Below are positions 1 to 9,292 of a stretch of DNA of 64,000 nt, one piece after another. The stretch comes from Dryas octopetala (taxonomy: Eukaryota > Streptophyta > Magnoliopsida > Rosales > Rosaceae). The position numbers and the translations under genes were made by a program. The notes under the pieces are model-generated. The model was given only the letters and a program-made list of their open reading frames with translations, did not search any database and had not been told where the DNA came from. Position 1 is the first letter of the stretch. Every line of letters starts with the position of its first letter. The stretch is from positions 6,421,896 to 6,485,895 of the forward strand of contig OY992837.1 of assembly GCA_963921425.1 (NCBI GenBank), written 5' to 3'.

Positions 1-130
1 GAAGACTTGTAGGTAATTCAGATGGCTGAATATCTGCTGAGCAGGATGCAAAGCCGAAAACCAACACAAGCATAAAAGCAGCCCATGGAAATTTTTCATA
101 GGCCATTGCCATGTTCTTCATGCTTCTCAT
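1..130 (-). CDS. IDA-like secreted peptide gene, 5' part only (runs off window)
   Basis: Reading the minus strand from the ATG at 130 gives about 43 residues beginning MRSMKNMAMAYEKF, followed by a hydrophobic stretch (AAFMLVLVFGFASCSA) typical of a signal peptide, then the edge of the window. The first residues match the intact IDA-like gene at 1746-2081 (MRSMKNMTIAYEKL) almost residue for residue, and the upstream DNA is also alike, including the TATA box. It is therefore a local paralogue. The C-terminal peptide motif, which would prove the family, lies outside the window, so function is inferred only from the sister copy. Confidence 0.7.
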   Translation of the reverse strand, partial: MRSMKNMAMAYEKFPWAAFMLVLVFGFASCSADIQPSELPTSL

Positions 131-176
131 TCTTTTTAATTGGCTTATGAATGAAAACCATGCATGCTCCACCACC

Positions 177-186
177 CTTATATAAG
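177..186 (-). promoter_or_regulatory. TATA box of the partial IDA-like gene
   Basis: The sequence CTTATATAAG lies 47 bp upstream of the ATG at 130 on the minus strand. The same box sits in the same place in front of the intact paralogue. The spacing implies a very short 5' leader. Confidence 0.6.
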
Positions 187-540
187 AACTAGCAGATACT
201 TCATTATAGTAAATAATTTAATTAGAATCAGATATACATTTTCTTTTATAAACAACTAGAATCAGATAATTAACGGATTTAATTGGATTACCTTTGCCCA
301 ATGTTATTTTCTATTTCATGAGGATCAGGGTTCAGATATACCTTTTCCCAATTAGAATCAGATATGCCTTTGCCCTCACACTTCTTGGATCGGATCGGAT
401 GGGGGGATTTTTATTTTTATTTTTCTTTAAATGGAGTTAGATCCTCTCTTCTTTTTTTCCTCTCTCTCTCTCTCTCCTTGATGGATTATGTCATTGTAAG
501 TATCTCTTAGATTTATTACTAAGTTTGTTTAAAGTTGGAG
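187..540. other. Intergenic, AT-rich, no gene seen
   Basis: This holds three imperfect copies of an AATTAGAATCAGATA-like 15-mer (near 220, 254 and 350) and a short CT run at about 461-476. I see no coding potential. Confidence 0.5.
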
Positions 541-961
541 GAGAAATTGCACCATTGGTCCACTTTTTCTTTAGAAAGTTTCATATTAGTCCACGATTGT
601 TTTTTCGTTCGATATTGATCTATTAACTTTATAACATTTTTCATTGTGATTCAAACCGTCAAATTAGCACAAATAGCCGTATATTTTAGTGATGTGTTGC
701 ACGCATGCAGCATTGTTGTGGTCTATTAATTTTTTACTTAGTTCCATATTGGTTCACTAATTCTTCACTTTGTTCTATATTAGTTCTTGACAGTGCCCCC
801 ACGCGCGCGGCACATGACTAAAATAGAGGACTGTTTATGCTAATTTGACGGTTTAAATCACAATGGATTACGTTACAAAGTTAGTGGATCAATATGGAAC
901 AAAAAAAAAAATCAATATAGAACTTAGTAAAAAATAAATGAACTAATGGTGCAATTTCCTC
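541..961. mobile_element. Mutator-type MITE with about 150-bp terminal inverted repeats
   Basis: The left arm starts GAGAAATTGCACCATT and the right arm, read on the minus strand, starts GAGGAAATTGCACCATT. Both arms continue in parallel for about 150 bp, through CATTGTGATT and ACCGTCAAATTAGCA. The element is flanked by AAGTTGGAG at 532-540 and GAGTTGGAG at 962-970, an 8 of 9 match, as expected for a Mutator-like 9-bp target duplication. There is no transposase, so it is non-autonomous. It sits between copies of the IDA-like cluster. Confidence 0.75.
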
Positions 962-1084
962 GAGTTGGAGGATTGCTATTGTCTTTTCAATAAATTATTC
1001 ATTTACCCAAAAAAAAAAAAAAAAAAAAACAAGGAAATTGCACGAATGCAAGAGGTTGGATCTCATAGTGAGGTGGGCCAAATG

Positions 1085-1175
1085 AGGGGCCAGAGTGTCG
1101 TAACCCAAAATTTAACTTATTTGATGGATATGGAGGAGGAGGACTCGAAGATGTTCTTGTACTAGGCCCAAATGG
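1085..1175 (-). pseudogene. Decayed remnant of an IDA-like peptide gene
   Basis: The minus strand reads PFGPSTRTSSSPPPPYPSNK and then LNFGLRHSGPSFGPP. This lines up with the linker and motif region of the intact gene (TGPNIGSPPPPDPSMKLNFGM). There is a stop codon just upstream in this frame, no signal peptide, and the final peptide motif is degraded. It is best read as a dead copy, or the 3' part of one, in the same tandem cluster. The match is short and was aligned by eye. Confidence 0.55.
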
Positions 1176-1745
1176 ATTGAGAAATAGCAGAGACTATTGA
1201 AAAGGATGAAGGGGTTGCCTTAGAGAGATGAGCCCATTGATTTTTTTCCTCACAAAATCAAATTCCTTGTTTGGTTTCCAATTATACTGGGTATACGGTA
1301 TACCGTATACTACAAACAAGAGAAAGAAAATAAAATATCCCAGTTTTCATGCATTTTCTAACCAACCAATCAAAGCAATCACTAATTATTGGTATTTCCA
1401 GATTGTTTAATATTTCAATTTGATGCGAACCATGTTCATAATCATAAAGTAAATATTATACTGTTAATTGTTGCTGTAGTTGTTATTTTCAGGAAGACTG
1501 TGAGAACTGAGAAAGTATTTACACAACCTGTGAGTGTGGGGGAAGGTAGGAATTTTAACATTAATTTGCAACCTATCTTTACCTTTCTTGACACGTACTA
1601 ATATTACCATACGTAAACTAATAATAACACGTATCACATCATTTGAAATTCAAATTCGATATATAAATTAGAATTCTTAACATTATTTAAATGCCTAAAT
1701 TTTATTTGACGGTAACACTAGTTAAGCAAGACAACGTGGTAACAC

Positions 1746-2081
1746 TTAAAAATTTCTCCTTGTGCTGGGACCAGATGGTGGGATTGGCCTGCCTTTTAGT
1801 AACATACCAAAATTTAATTTCATTGAAGGATCTGGAGGAGGAGGACTTCCAATGTTAGGTCCAGTTGGTGGAACAGGTCCCCTTGGTAACATCCCAAAAC
1901 TCAATTGTTTGTGGGTACTTGTGGTCCATCTTCCACTTAACCAGTTAGGCTTCTCTTCCCCATCTGTTGCAAGCATACTACCCTCTGAGGAGCACAAGGC
2001 AATGCCCAAAAGCAGCACAAGCACAAAAGCTGCCCATGATAATTTTTCATACGCTATTGTCATGTTCTTCATGCTTCTCAT
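1746..2081 (-). CDS. IDA-like peptide precursor with two EPIP-type repeats
   Basis: The predicted protein has 111 residues. Residues 1-34 form a signal peptide (hydrophobic core AAFVLVLLLGIALC). The C-terminus carries FGMLLKGRPIPPSGPSTRRN at about 91-110, which matches the EPIP region of IDA/IDL precursors, where mature IDA is a PIPPSxPSKRHN-like 12-mer. A second, weaker copy, FGMLPRGPVPPTGPN, lies at 62-76. IDA-family peptides are secreted ligands of HAESA/HSL2 receptor kinases that control cell separation. I chose the ATG at 2081: an upstream in-frame codon at 2117 is GTG, and the TATA box at 2127-2136 puts the transcript start downstream of it. Two further Met codons (2072, 2063) are also possible. 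The usual RHN ending is RRN here. It is intronless, as known IDL genes are. Confidence 0.8.
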   Translation of the reverse strand: MRSMKNMTIAYEKLSWAAFVLVLLLGIALCSSEGSMLATDGEEKPNWLSGRWTTSTHKQLSFGMLPRGPVPPTGPNIGSPPPPDPSMKLNFGMLLKGRPIPPSGPSTRRNF

Positions 2082-2126
2082 CCCTTTTTGGTTTGTGAAT
2101 GAAAAACCATGCTCCACTACACCACC

Positions 2127-2136
2127 CTTATATAAG
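2127..2136 (-). promoter_or_regulatory. TATA box of the intact IDA-like gene
   Basis: CTTATATAAG lies 46 bp upstream of the chosen ATG and is shared with the paralogue at the window edge. A start site 25-30 bp downstream would fall near 2100, which rules out the GTG codon at 2117 as the initiator. Confidence 0.6.
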
Positions 2137-2340
2137 AACTAGCTCATACTAATTCATTGGGAGAATTCATTTGAAATAATATTCCATATGCGTTTCACTA
2201 CTTAGACATCCCAAAAACGTAGCTAGCTAGCCATCCCAAAATTCAAGTTTTGGAGGGTAAATTTGATCCATCTTTCAATATTCCAAGTATGTGTGTGTTG
2301 CTGTGTGTGCGTATAGGCTACTGCCATATATGTAATAGCC

Positions 2341-2410
2341 CAAGCACAAAGGCTCCCATGACAAATTCTTTATAGGCTACTGCCATATATGTTCTTCATT
2401 CGATCTTCTC
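2341..2410 (-). pseudogene. Remnant of an IDA-like signal-peptide region
   Basis: The stretch CAAGCACAAAGGCTCCCATG and what follows (through GTTCTTCATT and CTTCTC) matches the signal-peptide coding DNA of the intact gene at about 2020-2085, with small indels that destroy the frame. The phrase TATAGGCTACTGCCATATATG also occurs twice nearby (about 2315 and 2371), which suggests further local duplication. Confidence 0.45.
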
Positions 2411-3484
2411 TCCATGCTATCCATGTTATACCTTTTGTAAAATGTAATTTTCTATTTGATTTGTGTCAATTAATTTTCAGTAAATGAGTTATAGAAAAAC
2501 GGTAGTCAATGAAATATTTACCAATTATGGAGGGAATCCTTATTAATTAGCAATTATTTAATACCCGCTTTAGATTCATGTTATACGTTTTGTGCAATAT
2601 GTTTCTATTTGATTTGTATCAATTAATTTGTAATAAATGAAATATTCACCAATAATTAGAGAAAGAAAAATCTCTGTTAGCTCAATTAATTTTAATTTTA
2701 AAATTGTGAAGATACGTTTTTTTATTATTTAGGAATGGACATTTAAATTTGGAACATCTCCCAAAACTAATATATATCTAGTTGGTTATAAAGATAAGAT
2801 TTTACATGTAATGGTTAGGATTGGTAAATGTGTAATGAGATATATCCAGTATGGACTTGTATCTATGTTATAATATAACATTTTATTTTCAAAATTGGAT
2901 AAGATGTTAATTGAAATGAGTTTGCTATACCAAAAGATAATTTTTATAATTTGAAAACATTTTTCAATTGGAGTACCAAAGAAGTTTTCAAGGAATTCAC
3001 ATCACAATCCAATTTGTTTGAGATTAGATCCTAATAATATGTATATATGAATGCTTTAGAGTTCACCGGTTCGTTAAATAATACTAGACGAATCACTTTC
3101 TATAGCATTTTTTATCATTAATATGTACAATAGTAATAAGGCTAATGCTACTAATTAACATTCTTGTTACATTCTGAAATGAATATAATGGGGTGAATCA
3201 AGTTAAAATGAAGTGTCAATAACACTGATGTGTTTTTTCTCGATGAATAAAAATTTGTTATTGTGAGATCGAATAAATTAGATTTAGAGCCAAATCAATA
3301 TTTGAATACGACATTCAAACAAAAAAAAAACTTACAAAGCAAGCTACCTAGCTAAATCCCAAATTGATAGCAGAGTTACGCAAACTGTAAATCTGAAAGA
3401 AATGAAAGCCATGAAAACCCAACTAATTAGCAATGATGATTGATGAAGACCCAATTTGTGTGTGCCATAAATTTATAAAGAAAC
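2411..3484. other. Intergenic, AT-rich
   Basis: A segment of roughly 110 bp (about 2427-2545) is repeated imperfectly at about 2580-2670, both containing TTTCTATTTGATTTG and ATCAATTAATTT-like blocks. Otherwise I see nothing. The 3' UTR of the DUF7086 gene probably lies at its right edge. Confidence 0.4.
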
Positions 3485-4273
3485 TCAAACAGCATCAAAG
3501 GGTCCCTTAGGATCAAGCTGTTTGCAGAGGCCCAAATAGGTGAGATAGAGGACGCGATCTTTGGCCCCCGTCCTGTGATTCTTGGTGTGCTTGCAGAAGT
3601 ACTTCAACTCCGAGAGCTTGCAGCAGCCGAGCATCTGACCCAGAAGCAAGAAGACCCAATTGATCGACCTCTTCTTTGCAATCACCGGCTTCACGCAGTT
3701 GCTTTGGTCGCAGAGCCTGCAATTCGGCAGCGTCGGGTTCATCCAAGCCGCCGGAGCCCGGTCGTGCATGCTGCCCTTGTGCTTCGAAATGTACGCCGCG
3801 ATTTCCATGAATTTTTGTCGGAGATCGTACTCGATCTCGTAGCTCTGCTCGCATTTCTTGCACTGCACGCCACCGCTCACGGTGTTGATGCCATTGCCGA
3901 GGAGGTGTTCGAGGCTGTGCACGGTGGCGCGCTTCGTGGTGGCCCACGGGTACGGTTGGGGGATGGTCTCGGTTTTGCCTTGCCGGAGGCTCTGGACCGG
4001 GGACCGGCGGGTAGTCCGGTTCGACCGGGACGAGCCCGACGAAGCGGGTGGGTTGTTGGGCGGTGCAAGCTGGGTCATGTAGAAATTGTATGGACCATGT
4101 GGGGGTGAAGGTGGGTCGGGTAGTGAAAACAAGGCCAGGGACTGCAATGGTGTTGATTGCGATTGCGATGTTGATACCAGAAGAGGTTGTGGGTTTCTGG
4201 GTATTCGTGGGTTGTGTCCGGTGGAGAGAGAAAGGTTCAGAAAGTCTTCAGGTTCTTCAGGTTTGGAGGTCAT
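3485..4273 (-). CDS. DUF7086-type plant protein with zinc-ribbon-like cysteines
   Basis: This is an intronless 262-residue protein. The conserved half starts at about residue 107 with PYPWATTKRATVHSLEHLL, then has CxxC at 138-141 (CKKC), the block SMHDRAPAAWMNPTLP at 168-183, and CxxC at 185-188 (CRLC) plus C193, then a C/H-rich tail (C217, C218, C227, H229, H233). I recognise this pattern as the plant DUF7086 family, whose function is not established. The N-terminal half is Pro/Ser-rich and disordered. LNLSL at 12-16 fits the LxLxL EAR repression motif. The ATG at 4273 is preferred over an upstream in-frame Met at 4414 because the added stretch is low-complexity and overlaps the TATA-like GTTATATTT at about 4424-4432. 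Nuclear or regulatory function is inference only. Confidence 0.8.
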   Translation of the reverse strand: MTSKPEEPEDFLNLSLSTGHNPRIPRNPQPLLVSTSQSQSTPLQSLALFSLPDPPSPPHGPYNFYMTQLAPPNNPPASSGSSRSNRTTRRSPVQSLRQGKTETIPQPYPWATTKRATVHSLEHLLGNGINTVSGGVQCKKCEQSYEIEYDLRQKFMEIAAYISKHKGSMHDRAPAAWMNPTLPNCRLCDQSNCVKPVIAKKRSINWVFLLLGQMLGCCKLSELKYFCKHTKNHRTGAKDRVLYLTYLGLCKQLDPKGPFDAV

Positions 4274-4433
4274 GATCGGTAAGTGTTTGATTTTTGGTTC
4301 GAATGCAGAGAGCGAGAGAGAGAGAGTGTGTGTGTGTGTCAAAAAGGCTGAGACAAGAAAAATTGGGGTGAAAAAGAATTCTAAGACTTGGAGAAGAAAA
4401 TTGGGGGAAGACAAGGTTTGGGAAATATAACGG

Positions 4434-5064
4434 AATTGGAGAGATATCAGAGGTGAATCAAAAGTCTAGTGAGATTAGGTCTCTGGATTTAAAAAAAATA
4501 AAAAATCATTTGAAAAGACATTATCTGTAAGATTGTTTTTATTTTTATTTTTTTATTTAGGCATTATCTGTAAGACTGTAAGATTATGTGATGATATTTT
4601 GGTTACAGGGATAGATTACAGTTATTTTGTACTCATCAACAATTTAGTGCATGGTAGTGGAATTCGGATGTGGGAACTAAACTATGCAAAAGTTGTTAGA
4701 GTTTTGAAAATATGTAACTATGTATGATAATCTTACAATAACTTCCTTAAAGAAAAAAAAATTAATTTAAATATTAGACTCCTATCATCATCAGTGATCG
4801 ATCACGTATTATCTTCTTTGTAAAAATATGGCAAAATCTCTTGGCTCACAATTTGGTTGGTCCATCCTTTTAATTAGAGCTTGAACAATTAATTTGGTAA
4901 TTTTATATGGTTTCATTGGGTATTTTCTATGTAAAAATTGAACGGTTTGGATCGACACAAAACGACTTGTGGACCCCAACATGAGATACCTCAACAGAAA
5001 GAGCATGTAAATATATATATATTTCTGATTATATTCTTATGCATGCATGCCTTGGTTTTTACAG
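4434..5064. other. Intergenic; possible upstream region of a small peptide gene
   Basis: AT-rich. A plus-strand ATG at 4828 opens a short frame, MAKSLGSQFGWSILLI, that looks like the start of a signal peptide, but it stops after 18 codons. I could not find a convincing donor joining it to the cysteine-rich exon at 5065. Confidence 0.3.
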
Positions 5065-5184
5065 GTCTGTCCAGTGGAGACACTGATATACTGTGGTTTC
5101 TGTAACTGCTACTCCATATATAGATGCCCTGAAACTACTGACCATTGTCATCTGGCATCCATGGGGGGACAATGCCAAGGTTAG
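5065..5184 (+). CDS. Orphan cysteine-rich exon (candidate small secreted peptide)
   Basis: After a good acceptor (GGTTTTTACAG ending at 5064), one frame reads VCPVETLIYCGFCNC and continues to a stop at 5182-5184, 39 residues in all. Seven of these are Cys (C2, C10, C13, C15, C21, C28, C37). The spacing resembles a disulphide-rich peptide, but I do not recognise the family. The sequence AAG|GTTAGT at 5177-5182 is also a near-ideal donor, so this may be an internal exon ending at 5179. The first exon is not identified; a weak signal-peptide-like ATG lies at 4828. It could be a relic. Confidence 0.35.
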   Translation, partial: VCPVETLIYCGFCNCYSIYRCPETTDHCHLASMGGQCQG

Positions 5185-7970
5185 TGCTATAGTGCTCTAT
5201 GGAAATGGAAGAGATTTCTTACCAATTAATTGCAACTAATTGTTACTCCATCTTGTTTACTATATTTGGGTGATGATTCTAGAGCCTTGTGGACTCAACT
5301 ATACAATTCAAAGAGTATATCAAGGATATAATTCATGGTTGCTTTAAACTTGGTTGGAATAATTAGGAATGAGAGTGCACTTAATTAACAGCATTATCTA
5401 TCTGACTGAAACTTCATGTGATATATTGTTCGCAAGTGAATCCATGCCAATATGTCATGCTCTAGTGGTTGTGTGAATTGCATAGCCAAAGGCTAGTAGC
5501 GCTAAGCTCATACAAGTGAATCTTGGGTTTTTTTTTTTTTGGTTTTTTTTTTTTATTGAACTTCACACCTCTCCAATATTGTAGTGTAAAATACATTAGA
5601 CAACAAGCTAGTTTGTAATCATAACAGGTTATCCAAAAATTTATATGTCAATTAGGAATGGAATTAAAATTTAAAAAATGGGATGGACTTTACTTACTTA
5701 GAGAATGACTTGGTATTGGAAATAGATTGTGCTATGGGCTAAAGAAACCTAGAAACATAAATGAACAAATTGGGTCAGGCTATGCAATTACAACCCATAC
5801 AGGCCCAACATAGTTCCATCACTGATGTCAATGCACACATGGTAGAGAATTACAATGCATGGATGTTTGCTCTACGTAAATGTATTTTATGCATACTTAA
5901 TATAGTGTCGTATTTTCAGGAAAAAAAAATATATAGTTTCCTATTTGGTTGTCTGTTTATAGTACCCCTCTTTTTTGCACAGGTCAATGAATCAAAATAG
6001 GAGTTGCGAGCTTACCAAAAAAGAAAATATGAGTTGTGAATTGGTCAAATTTTGATAGATTGCTAGATATTTCTTTTTTGTTCTACCAGTACTGATATTT
6101 GGGGCAATATTCTTCCGATATTTTCTTCTACAACATTTCACCTCAAATTTTCATATAATTTATCTTGATATTGATATTTTATCAATAAATTTCTAGACTC
6201 TCAATATTTATGTTATCCTCATATTTAATATCTAAAATGGCTTTATGATACTTTGCTATATAAAAATGGTTTTGTTTTTAAGCTTTTGAAAAGTCATTTT
6301 TGCATAATGATTTTTATCTTAGATCATTTGATTATGGTTATGTACGATTGTAGAATGCCAAATATCACTTTTGGTCCATATAGTTTGGGTCAAATTTCAC
6401 TTTCGTCCCTCATGTAGTTTCAATTATTCTGATTTTGATCATATATTTTATAAATTGTTGATCACGTTATCATTTTTGTTTATTTAGACGTCAAATTCGT
6501 TATGCTTTTAGTTAGTTATATATTTTATAAATTGTTGTTATTTTGATTATGTATTTTATAAATTATTAATAATTTAAAGTTAAATTTAACGAATTAATAA
6601 ACAAAAATACTGACGTATCCATAGATTGCAAAAATTTATAAGGACCGAAAATAGAATTTAGTCACTGTGGAATAAGTCGGTATTCTAAAATCTAAGCGCA
6701 AAATAGTAAGTTGTCCTCTACTCCTATTCCTCTTGGCCATTTATTTTTCCCCATGTGCAACCTCTTTATGAGTCAACATCTTAATTGGTGGTGCCAAAGT
6801 GGGCTTTCTGTTTTTCTGATCAAAAGATGGTGGGCCTCATAACTCATTTAAGCCTGACAGTGGGCTTCAAAGTTGAGCTTGATGTAGGCGTTGTTTGGTA
6901 ATTAGGGTCTTTTAAAAATATGTGAGAGAGTTGGCCAAAAAAAAAAATGTGAGAGAGAGAGAGAGAGAGAGGACAAGTGAGCTTCAAAGTTGAGAGAGGG
7001 ATAGGATAAAAAGAAAGATATGTGAGAGAGAGAGGACAAGTGATCTTTAAAAATAAAAACGAAAAACAATTTTAATTAAAAATGTATATATTCACTTATT
7101 GTAAGATATGCTTTTATTAATTAGAAAATTATAGGCAATAATCTTCCAATCAATATCATAAGTACACAAATTATAGTCTTCATTAATTAAAACATTGGAG
7201 TATCTTTGGCTGATGCCACACCATCTGATTGTCGTCTTAGAAGCTCGATACTTGACCTTTTGAGCTATCCAATCGATAGACTAGACCGAATAAGAGTTGA
7301 CAAATTTTGAATGTTGTTGTTTAGTATTGAATGTTGGATTTTTATTGCTGAAATTTGAAGTTCTAAATCTAATAACTGAATTTTAAATACAGTTTTTTTT
7401 ATTCATAACCAAAATGATAGACCCTGAAGCAACTAGCTGTTGGCTTTGCTGGTTGCACTGTCCCATTCAAATCTGAACACCAAGAACCAAGAATATAGGG
7501 TCCTTGACTCTTGAGCCAGCAACCCAACAATCTGGAGTTTACAATTTCCTAAGCACTATTACAGGTTATAAACTGTGGTAAATACAGAAACTAATTAAAT
7601 TAAATAGATTTTTTTTTAGGAAGCACACAGGGTCTGGCAGTATTAAACAAAACAAAAAACATGGGGAATTGATTAATAGTATGGGCCAAAGCTAAGCAGA
7701 CTTTTAATTTGTTGGGCATTCCTAAAAGACTCCACCTTCCCCTTAGAAACACAAAAACAAAGGTCCCAAACTCAAAGCAAAGTAGAAAAGTGAACATTAT
7801 TATATGATATGAGTTCTGCCACTTATAAACTTACTAGCTAGTTCCTACAAAGCAATACACTAATATATGACTAGTTTTTAATTCACATCCATACCATAAA
7901 GATACAGTACTAGAAGTACTCCCTAGTTTTGTTTCTTTCTTCTCTCTTGTCTCTTCAATTACCTCTTATA
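5185..7970. other. Intergenic, 2.8 kb, no gene seen
   Basis: AT-rich with only short chance frames. About 6355-6700 has weak inverted ends of the kind seen in short Mutator-like elements (TTTTGGTCCATATAGTT on the left, a TTCGGTCCTTATAAATT-like block on the right read in reverse), but no clear target duplication. GA-rich blocks at 6922-7035 repeat TGTGAGAGAG three times, twice followed by GGACAAGTGA. Confidence 0.4.
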
Positions 7971-9292
7971 TTACTTCTTGGACTCTAGTTTGCTAGGACA
8001 AGGTGGTGAGGCAGATGATGCTGATGACACAGTTGGCCAAAATTGTGCATTCTTCACCTTTGAGACGCTGGCAAGCACACTCAATGGAGTTACATCTCCC
8101 ATGACTGTCACCTTCTTTGCGGCAAAGTCTATGTTGAAGGATGTCACCCCTGCCCACATAATTAACAAACAATAAGTATATATGTATTTTTATTGTTGAA
8201 TCTGGATAATTTATTAGATGAAATCTTTCTTAATTGTGTGGTTTCAAATTGACCGTTTGACAACAAAACATGTATATCTAACAAGATAACTTTATCTAGA
8301 AAAATTATATCTTACAGTCCTACACTGTAGAGAAAGATAAGACTGGCCATAATTGGATATGTAATTTACTAAATGAACTCTCCAATCTTGTGAAATTTCA
8401 AATCTTTATGATCATCACCATAAGGCATGTAGGTACCTTCCATTCTTGATAGATGTTTTCTCAGTTTTCCTTCACAGCCTTTGCAGTGCAGGGACACCCT
8501 CAACACCACAACCTGCAAACAAAACATTATCAAACCAAAAATCAAATGATCAACATTTTTCAACAGGTCACTGATATACATACAAACCAACAACTGAGAA
8601 CAATTTGAACAAACCTGGTTGGAAGGAGGTGATTTTAATCGAGATGAGGAAGACCCTGTTGTTGGAGAAATAGTAGATTCATCATCTTCTTGGTTCACTG
8701 CTATATTTTGGTTCTTTTTGTGTCCAACAGGAACCAATGCCAAAACCGGGTCGTAATCCGAGAACCCATCAAAGAACACAGCTGTGTCACTCAAAAGGTA
8801 TCTGGAGGAGCCAGGAGGGGTGAGAAGATCAACTGGGTTTGCACAGCTCTTCCTAACAACACTACTTTCACTTGGCACAGCAGAGCATTTCTTAACATTG
8901 TGATCAGTACTTGGCTTGGCATAAGAAGTACTCTTCCTCTTTTGGTCATTTTCTTTTGAGGAGGAGCTTATGATGATCTTCTTCTTGCTTTTTTGATCAA
9001 GGCTTGGCCTTGATGATGAGGAGGAGGAGGAGGAGGAGGTTTTCTTGGTCTTTTGGAGTTGATGGTAGGCCTTGGGATTGATGGGTGGGTGAGAAGAGCA
9101 AGGAGCACTTGGGAGAGCTCTGCTGCTGCTGCTGCTGCTTCTTCTTCCATCTCGGATAATTGGATTGTGGCGGTCGATGGCTGGGCCGCCAAGTTGAATA
9201 ATGGATGAGGAGGATGATGCTTGATCCATGCTAAAGCATATGGCTGTTGAAGCTTGGGATGCACAGAAGATGTCAATGCCTTTCATCTTCAT
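7971..9292 (-). CDS. NaKR1-like heavy-metal-associated (HMA) domain protein
   Basis: There are three exons: 9292-8615, 8512-8437 and 8149-7971, all with GT-AG junctions and matching phases, giving 310 residues. Residues 1-226 are Ser- and Lys-rich and disordered, with a conserved-looking DLLTPPGSSRYLLSD block and an AVFFDGFSDYDPVLALVP block. The HMA domain starts at about residue 228, with the metal-binding CxxC as C236-K-G-C239, and runs through FNIDFAAKKVTVMGDVTP. This architecture is that of SODIUM POTASSIUM ROOT DEFECTIVE (NaKR)/HIPP proteins; NaKR1 is a phloem protein needed for ion balance and flowering-time signal movement in Arabidopsis. A second ATG at 9286 is an equally possible start. 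The shorter frame at 8369-9292 is read-through into intron 2. Confidence 0.87.

Noticed and set aside
2082..2117. Upstream extension of the IDA-like frame to 2117
   Set aside because: The codon at 2117 is GTG and would lie upstream of the start site implied by the TATA box; the ATG at 2081 gives a proper signal peptide.
3513..3947. 144-residue minus-strand frame overlapping the DUF7086 gene
   Set aside because: It is an out-of-frame shadow of the real gene with no family likeness.
4809..5006. 65-residue minus-strand frame
   Set aside because: No signal, no family, and AT-rich chance composition.
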